A stretch of 64,000 nt of DNA. Origin: Dactylellina haptotyla. Taxonomy: Eukaryota > Ascomycota > Orbiliomycetes > Orbiliales > Orbiliaceae. This document shows positions 57,733-64,000 of the stretch, one piece after another; the first letter of the stretch is position 1, and every line of letters starts with the position of its first letter. The stretch lies in the NCBI GenBank assembly GCA_031310005.1, contig CM062382.1, forward strand, positions 1,488,001 through 1,552,000, read 5' to 3'. A program made the translations under genes and the position numbers. The notes beneath the pieces are model-generated. The model did not search any database. It saw only the letters and a list, made by a program, of their open reading frames with translations, and was not told the DNA's origin.

Positions 57733-59364
57733 TTACGATGTACCTTGCTCTTCAACTTCTACTTCCACATCGGAATCGTCATCGAAAGTTTCAACATCAT
57801 CAATGGCATCTTCTCTCATGCCAGGGGGGTTTCCTAATCCGGGAGTCGTGTCTGAAACATGTACTACCCGCTTTCCATGTACCTAAGCGCGAAACGTCAG
57901 CGTAAGAACATTCATTTATTGGTATGTTTACACCATTAGGTGATTCTAGGAGGCTATTCTTACCTCCTTGACGCCTTGTTTCCAGGCTTGCCAATCTCGC
58001 TCATCGCGTATTAGGAATGCGAGTAGCATGCTTGGATCCATCTCCCTAAGATGTAATCTTCGAAGTTTTCTGGTGTGGCAGAGTTCAACTTCCTCAGTTG
58101 TGTATGCAGCGGGATCTTCATGATAAGGGAGGAGTGGCCGGGTGTTGTGCGGGTCAAGATAGAAAAGAGACTGGTTTTGGACGCCGATAAAGTAGTGAGA
58201 TGCTGAAGGCCGTCCCCTAAGAGTGATCCGCCAGATTAAAAAGCTATTCATCCTATTTAGAAGTTCATAGATTTTGAATCGTTACCTACCCAGCGATTCC
58301 CACGGACTGTGGCATCATAAGCGATGATTTTAGTGCTTCCCAATAAACTGGTGTTACCCTCTCAATGCCTAGTCGAATTCCAACCAGGACCAAAGTTGGA
58401 TGGAACACTCCATGGTCTGATATTGCAACTTTCCGGAAGGCGTCTTCATAAACATCCCCCCCATCGCCCGTTATGTACACTTTGAGTCCTTCATCGTGCT
58501 TCTCTGTGAGTGCCCTGCATCAAAAATCATTAGAAACGCGAATTCGAAAGATAGTGCCATGGGTGATCACAGAGAAGGCTTACTGTATGCACCTCGCAGT
58601 TGCAGACGGCCCAAACCACTCCCCGGGATAGACTCCACATGACGCCTCTCCGTAGTTAACAAAATTATGTAATGAAAATGGCGCTCTCGGATCGTCAGCA
58701 AACAAGGACAGTATCCTCTGCTCTTCTAGGGGAGATTTGCCGCGACGCCAATCTTATTTCAATGCAGTGTTAACGATGGCAAAACCTTTGGTTGAGGTTT
58801 AGTGAAAAACGTACCTCGACCAAGCTTAAGGAGCGATATTGCATTTGCCAAAACACACTGGCCAGATCTTATCATACAGCCCCATCCTGTATCTGATGTA
58901 AAGCCTTCCTGATCCGCAAGAGTTCTCAAACGGGTTGCAAGCGTCATATTGCCACGCGGTGTTGTCGAGAACGGAATGGGAGGGAAAGAACTTCGATATG
59001 TCATCCAGAATTTGGCGTCAAAGTCATCCAAAAATGCATGAGGCCACCCATCATCATCTACTTGTGTCGAAGTATCTTTTACTACCTCGACAGCGGTTTC
59101 TGACGATTCCGAATCGGAATCATTATGGGTCACGGTATCGGCCGAATCGGAGGATGGTGAAGTGAGGAGAACTGGAACCGAGTCTGTAGAAGAAGCGTTG
59201 ACAGTATCATATTCGTCCGAGGACTTACTCTCCAGCTCCCTCGATTTGGAAGAGTATTCGACGCCCAGGCACCAAATGGAACTTTTCATCGGGTCCTCGT
59301 TTTTGACAGGCGGGTCCCAAAAGTACTGTATGACACGCTGGAATTTATCGATTCTGATGTTCAT
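57733..59364 (-). CDS. atg4: Autophagy cysteine protease Atg4
   Basis: Atg4 cleaves the C-terminus of Atg8 before lipidation and later removes Atg8 from membranes. The first exon (59364-58815) joins the second at an AATAAG acceptor, and further exons cover the rest. The N-terminus has FQRVIQYFWDPP and SIWCLGVEY. A Ser/Asp-rich insertion of about 70 residues follows. The catalytic cysteine is in FTSDTGWGCMIRSGQCVLANA. The downstream core has HNFVNYGEASCGVYPGEWFGPSATARCI, then GGRPSASHYFIGVQ, and LDPHNTRP with the Asp-x-His pair of the active site. The C-terminal tail is acidic (DDDSDVEVEVEEQ). The start ATG is clear and gives the known family beginning. Divergent from the sqs1-like gene. Confidence 0.94.
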
Positions 59365-59950
59365 CCTGGAGGGCGTTTGAGCTGAAATTCCGATGTTGTA
59401 GCTGCCTCAAAGGAGCCTGGCGACCCGACCGGGAGCTTAAGAAGCTCGGTAGCCGTCGGGCAGAGAACTGAAGCGGCCAATACAAGAAGTGGGATGCAAA
59501 ATGCGGATAGACCTGATAGGAGGCCACGAAAGCAGCGCCGTCGCCTTGAAAATATTAGGGGAAAGGGCGGGTAACGAGTTCCGCCAGAGTATCAGGGTTT
59601 GAGAAGTGCCATAGACTGCTGTGAAGGCAGGAAATAAGATCGATCGTGGTTGAGTGCGGCGGAGGCTGATAGACGGTGGAGGAGAGATGGAGCCCAAGCG
59701 GGCCTGTGACGGATGACGAAGTGGGCTGGGCGAATGACCAACCCGACCCGAGCAAACAACCAACAGGCAGCCGCCGCAAATACTCATGCCGACGCAAGTT
59801 ATCATCTACATCTGCCATATCATCAACCATCGCCACCTCCACCCCTACCTCATCTCCTCCACTCTTCAAAAGCCATGATAGCTGGTTGTCTCCGCAGGCA
59901 ACAATAAAGGACTCTAGCCTTGTTTAGCCTAGACAAGATACCTCGCCATA
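59365..59950. promoter_or_regulatory. Divergent promoter region between atg4 and sqs1
   Basis: About 590 bp between two outward-facing start codons. No recognisable binding-site cluster was identified, only C/T- and CA-rich sequence near 59790-59870. Confidence 0.45.
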
Positions 59951-62242
59951 ATGCCCCGCCGAAAGCACTCCCGCGCTTCCCCCAAGCAAAAATCTCCCCA
60001 TTGGCATTCAAACCACCAGATCCAGTATCCTGCAACCTCCTCCTCCTCCTCCCCGGCCACTAGTCGGAGAAGTAAAAGGCTCCTTCTCCTCGGCGACGAT
60101 TTTGCTCTCGAGCCTTACGGTTATGGCAGTCCAGGACCCTCCCCAGGTAAACGAATCGCCCTACGCATCCCATACAGGGAAACATCCTTCGTCACTCACG
60201 TGCACGCCTCCTACTTCCGTTCCCAATCCTACTCCCACTTCCACCCCCTTACAAATCGCCATTGAAGAACACCAGCCGTTGACAAGAGCTTTGATATCCT
60301 CGAGGAAACATAGGCCGGCGCGGTTTTACTTTGCTCCAGGAAGCCCGGAACACCGAGGATCATGCTTCTCGGAGGAATGATGACAGAAAACTCCGCCAAA
60401 TTGGTATCGCTTTTGTTCGTCCTCAAGAGGCACCAACCCTCCCCGAAATCGAGCCGAATATTGGCCACATAGTTCAAGAGTTGGAAATTAGCATAAATAC
60501 CGAAACAACCCAAGCGGATTCCGAGACCATAGGGCCCTTGCCGTTATCCCCCTCCGTTTCTCAAAATGCCCAACCCTCTGACAAGCCATCATCCGACGGC
60601 GGCGACGATGATGAAGTGGTTTTCATACCTCGAAACCGAAGAAGACAGCCTGATGAGCAGCTGAATGCACTCCCTAAAGCAATAAGCCCTGGTAGTACAT
60701 CGCACAACCACATTGAGACTGTCGAGCCTCAACGAATACTTGAACCACGGCATCAAAAGGAACAGGCAAATTCTGAAGACGAGATACTGGCAGATTACAT
60801 TCAAAATCTTCGAGAAAATGGCAATGACGGGTTCTCGTTCCAGTCCTTTCCACGAAGGCCCCTAGGACATTATCAGGGCGATATTGATGCTAGGCATGAT
60901 GAGCAAGACAAGGCCCAACCCGAACTTGAACCTCTTGATAGCGGGTTTACTTCGGAAAGTTCAGAATCAGATTTCGATAATGCCAACTCAAACGTGGATA
61001 CCAATGTCGCAGCTGTGATAGGGAAACGGCGAGGTCTAGTTGGCATAGAGTATCAATTTAAGCCCGCAGGTTCGTCATTAGCGGACACCATTTGGCTCGA
61101 GGGGACCGATATGACCCGTGAAATACAACACCTGATTGATCATTTCGAGGCCGGTCTAGACGATATCGACGGCCAGTCAGAAGTCATGAATGGAAATCAG
61201 GGCTTAAACCAGAGATCACTAGATTACGGAAAGCCAGACGGAGACGGTAGTGATGAGGACGAAGATTATGATGCTGAGGACCTTCTAAGCATGATGATGG
61301 GGAAGCCAAACAAGCAAGGGAAATTCCCCCGTGCCTCCAATCTTGCGGACGCGTATGATAATTTTGATATCATGGACCGTGGGAGAGCGAGTCTTACAAA
61401 GCCTTCTAAACATAAATCGCGACATAACAGGTTGAATAAAATATCAGATGCCTTCGCAAACATGTCAATGGAAGAGGACGAGGAAGAAACGGAAGAACAA
61501 GATCAGGAAATCGTTACTGAGCTCAAAAGATATATCTCACAGGATCGAAAAAGGAAATTACTTCGAAAGCAAGAAAAAGATGCTCTCCGAGGGGCATTGG
61601 CGCTCGAAAAATGCTCCACAAATAAATCAGCATCGATGGATGTGAAGGAATTCGAAGATGGTATGCTTCTTGGTCAGACCTATGTCGCCATCAAGCGGTT
61701 CTTAATGAGCGGCATAACTGAAAGGTTTGCATCACTCACCCCTCGACTATGCGCAAAATGGAATGCTGATTCTATTTGCTCGCAGGCTTTCCTTACCGCC
61801 AATGCCAAAGACCGATCGCCTACAAGTTCACGTGGTAGCCCATAAGTTCTTCATGACGAGCAAATCTCAAGGCAAAGGCAGTAATCGATTTCCTGTTCTT
61901 TATAAAACGAAAGGCAGTAGATTATTTGAAGGTGACGAGGAGGCAATTGACAAGGTCCTTAGAGCTTCCGGGAACGTAAACTCCAGGGGCAAGCTAGGCA
62001 ACTTTCGTGGGAAAGGCGGCCGCCAATCGGTGGCTGGTAGTGGCGGTAGTGGCATCAAAACAATTCATAAAGATGGTATGATTGTGGGAACCGGTGCTGC
62101 TGAAATTGGGCAAGGTAATAAGGGTTATGAAATGCTAGCAAAAATGGGATGGAAAACCGGGACTGGACTCGGGAGCAACAGAAGCGGGATTCTCGACCCT
62201 GTTCAAGCCATTGTCAAGAATTCTAGATCGGGGCTCGGTTAA
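59951..62242 (+). CDS. sqs1: Sqs1/Pfa1-like R3H and G-patch protein
   Basis: Homologue of yeast Sqs1 (Pfa1), a G-patch activator of the RNA helicase Prp43 in 18S rRNA maturation. Three exons (59951-60146, 60314-61724, 61786-62242) give 687 residues. The basic start MPRRKHSRASPKQKSPHW is family-typical, and after the first intron comes RRGFTLLQEARNTEDH. A long acidic, Ser-rich, probably disordered middle contains DEILADYIQNLRENG and DEDEDYDAEDLLSMMMGK. The R3H domain lies near LPPMPKTDRLQVHVVAHKFF, then GSNRFPVLYKTKGSRLF. The G-patch closes the protein: GQGNKGYEMLAKMGWKTGTG, then LGSNRSGILDPVQAIVKNSR. The first intron (167 bp) is needed to reach FTLLQEARN in frame. Confidence 0.93.
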
Positions 62243-62566
62243 CAATCCTATAAAATCTTAACGGTTATCTCTCGTGAATTTAGGCTTTTAGTGATTGCCG
62301 AAAGATATATAATAACACTTTTCAATGTTGCTTCGTTAGTAACCAAACCTGTGTATTGCTAAATAAAAGTGTGTTGAACCCGGAGCTTCTAGCTGCAGCG
62401 AAACTGGATGATGTTGTTTTTCTCGTTTGGGAACAGCACCCCAAAAACTTCGCCCTTGGATGCGTACTATTGCAGCAATCAATCGATTCCACAACGACGT
62501 ACCAGCCGATTCCCAAACCCGAACCAAGGATCCGCTACGGCGCGATAGTTATCGGACTGGCGCAAG
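62243..62566. other. Short spacer: sqs1 3' region and mL53 promoter
   Basis: About 320 bp. An 81-codon frame at 62356-62601 overlaps the mL53 start in another frame and has no recognisable domain. It is likely chance. Confidence 0.5.
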
Positions 62567-62934
62567 ATGATCACAAAATTCCTCACGAATGTCATCGTTA
62601 GCTTTAACCCCTTCTCAAAGGCGTCTAAGAGCGCAAGGATATTCCTATCTTTACTACCACCAGACGCCAGATCAACTATGAAGATTCAAACAAAATTACT
62701 ACCACGTGCATCAGAAGACACCCCGAGGGTTTTAATAACATTCAGTACGTTGAGAACCTCTTAAGATTGTGGTTAATTTTGTATTTGATTGTGATTCTAA
62801 CATAATACTCCCTATAAGAGGATGGCAAAGTCATGGAGCTAGAGCCATCCAAATTTTCAGTCAAAGACTTGGTAGAGGAGCTTGACAGACATTCAAGAAT
62901 CTTAAGGAAGAGGGAGGAGCTCGGTGGTAATTAA
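62567..62934 (+). CDS. mrpl44: Mitochondrial large-subunit ribosomal protein mL53 (Mrpl44)
   Basis: Small protein of the mitochondrial 54S subunit with a thioredoxin-like fold (yeast Mrpl44, human MRPL53). Two exons (62567-62744, 62819-62934) around a 74-bp intron with a clear CTAAC branch give 97 residues, the normal size. The start MITKFLTNVIVSFNPFSKAS is the family hallmark, followed by KSARIFLSLLPPDARSTMKI, VLITFKDGKVMELEPSKFSV and a charged C-terminal helix VEELDRHSRILRKREEL. The exon junction falls inside ITF-KDGK. Confidence 0.93.
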
Positions 62935-63257
62935 GAAATTTATATAGATAGATATAGATAGATATAGATACTGCGTCAAAATACAAAAGAACGAGGAATG
63001 GTATTTAAGCAAAGAGCTGGCTAAAAGCAATCACGAGAAATGAGACGCCGTCAGACAGACACAGCCGGACTAAGGTCTTGCAAGTAGCCTCTAGTTTCAC
63101 TGTATCATTATCGTCATAAACCAAGCTACTCTATCTAAAATGGGTGCAAGAGAAAACATATACCTTACGCAGTCACGAATTTCTCTTAATGTATATACGA
63201 ACCACCTTCCATGACCACGGATTCGATTCCAAAAATCCCAAGTATGATGTAACAGTT
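62935..63257. other. Convergent spacer with GATA-rich simple repeat
   Basis: Contains about three tandem copies of a GATAGATATA-type unit at 62945-62972. No gene is supported. Confidence 0.55.
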
Positions 63258-64000
63258 TCAGACCTCCAGAATCGTCCTGTCAACATCCTCTACTTCATTG
63301 TTAAGATTCAACCGCCCACAGTTAAGTATAACCACTTTGACAGAGGCAGCATATGCCTCCCTAACGGCACATGCAACGCAAGTCTTGTCCACATCCGCTA
63401 TAATGGCCGCCAGACCCCAGTATGAGCACCATGCCCGGGCGAAAACCTCGTTGTCGCAAACCCCGAAAGCCTCAATAATTAAAACCTCTTCGACTTCGTT
63501 GTTGTAGTACATTTCACTACCGGTTTCCGATTCGCCATCATCCAGGATGTTGCTTCCCCAATTCTTTATCTCCGTCAACTTATCAGGCCGGACAACTCGG
63601 AAATCATATGCATTATACAGTACATGGGGCCCATCTTTGCAAGGGTATGCTGCAATAAATGGAGTGTCATGACGTAAATACACTCGCCAGGACTTTGACG
63701 CAATTGCGAAGGTTATTGACGCATCGTATAGGGTAGGCTCGTTAGGAAACATGCTAAAGTTTGATCGCCCACTTATACTCCGGCTACTTGTGCTCCGTCC
63801 GCTTGCGCTTCTGCCGCTAATGCTTGATGGGGGCCGAGGAGGCTTTTGCGAACCAGGGGGCAGTATCCTCATGATCGTCTGAGACGTTGAGGTAGCGGGC
63901 TGGAAATTAAGCCTTTCGATACGGATATTGTCCGTCGGGTCCTCTAAGTCTGGCTCTAACATGTCGAAATCATCAACGTGTACAGTGGATTCGTGTTCCG
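63258..64000 (-). CDS. Unrecognised protein, 5' end beyond the window
   Basis: An open frame runs from the right edge to a TGA at 63258-63260. An ATG lies at 63962, but the frame stays open above it to the edge (VDDFD before MLEPDLEDPTD), so this ATG may be internal. About 247 residues are visible. The first part has acidic and Pro/Ser-rich sequence with a repeated SGRS unit (SISGRSASGRSTSSRSISGR). The second part looks folded: DASITFAIASKSWRVYLRHD, TPFIAAYPCKDGPHVLYNAY, FARAWCSYWGLAAIIADVDK and TCVACAVREAYAASVKVVIL. I do not recognise the family. The Cys pair and regular hydrophobic pattern suggest a globular domain. No signal peptide or membrane segment is visible in this part. Confidence 0.6.
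   Translation of the reverse strand, partial: EHESTVHVDDFDMLEPDLEDPTDNIRIERLNFQPATSTSQTIMRILPPGSQKPPRPPSSISGRSASGRSTSSRSISGRSNFSMFPNEPTLYDASITFAIASKSWRVYLRHDTPFIAAYPCKDGPHVLYNAYDFRVVRPDKLTEIKNWGSNILDDGESETGSEMYYNNEVEEVLIIEAFGVCDNEVFARAWCSYWGLAAIIADVDKTCVACAVREAYAASVKVVILNCGRLNLNNEVEDVDRTILEV

Noticed and set aside
1-64000. Transposons, virus-derived elements, tRNA or rRNA genes, CRISPR
   Set aside because: I scanned for reverse-transcriptase, integrase and transposase motifs in the translated frames, terminal repeats, and the tRNA B-box GGTTCGANTCC, and found none that held up.

Overview
The window is nuclear DNA from a filamentous ascomycete (Pezizomycotina). Genes lie on both strands about every 2.5-3 kb. 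They are split by short introns, mostly 50-70 bp, with GTRNGT-type donors, CTAAC/CTGAC branch sites and NAG acceptors. The gene set is typically fungal: a white-collar-1 photoreceptor, a Zn2Cys6 regulator, a secreted CBM1-CE15 glucuronoyl esterase, Slm1, Sds23, VTC and Sld2. The class cannot be fixed from the sequence alone. I saw no transposon, virus-derived element, tRNA, rRNA or CRISPR array.

Layout. 1-9 kb: an unplaced left flank, a small conserved protein (+), then Mis14/Nsl1 kinetochore subunit, Sec14 lipid-transfer protein and Sds23 CBS protein (all -). 10.8-24 kb: Slm1-like BAR/PH protein, CaM kinase, Nop9 and WC-1 (all +). 24.6-27.8 kb: mitoribosomal uS2m/Mrp4 (+) and a Ymc1-like mitochondrial carrier (-). 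27.8-32.5 kb: a 4.7 kb gene-free stretch before a Zn2Cys6 transcription factor (+). 34.8-38.8 kb: an aldose 1-epimerase with a 7-nt exon and a HIT hydrolase (both +). 39.3-44.2 kb: Sld2 (-) and primase Pri1 (+), divergent, then Trm10 (-). 45-49.7 kb: a GT17 glycosyltransferase (-) divergent from the CE15 esterase (+). 50.1-53.8 kb: Kgd2 (-) divergent from complex I B22 (+). 54.9-62.9 kb: a VTC polyphosphate-complex subunit (+), Atg4 (-), Sqs1/Pfa1 (+) and mitoribosomal mL53 (+). The right edge cuts an unrecognised gene (-).

Most of the genes are housekeeping: mitochondrial function (uS2m, mL53, Ymc1, Kgd2, B22), DNA replication (Sld2, Pri1), ribosome/RNA work (Nop9, Sqs1, Trm10), lipid and TORC2-type signalling (Sec14, Slm1, Sds23, CMK) and autophagy/phosphate storage (Atg4, VTC). 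Exon models were built by hand. For every complete multi-exon gene except kgd2 (5' part unresolved) and atg4 (not every junction worked out), the exon phases were followed through each junction.

The most notable sequence-level observations are micro-exons of 7, 12 and 13 nt, AG acceptors skipped when close to a branch site, an inverted GGCTAA pair upstream of the esterase, ACGCG motifs between sld2 and pri1, a 46-nt near-perfect hairpin between kgd2 and the B22 gene, and a repeated AAGTA/TACTT palindromic module. I found no clear new multi-gene system.
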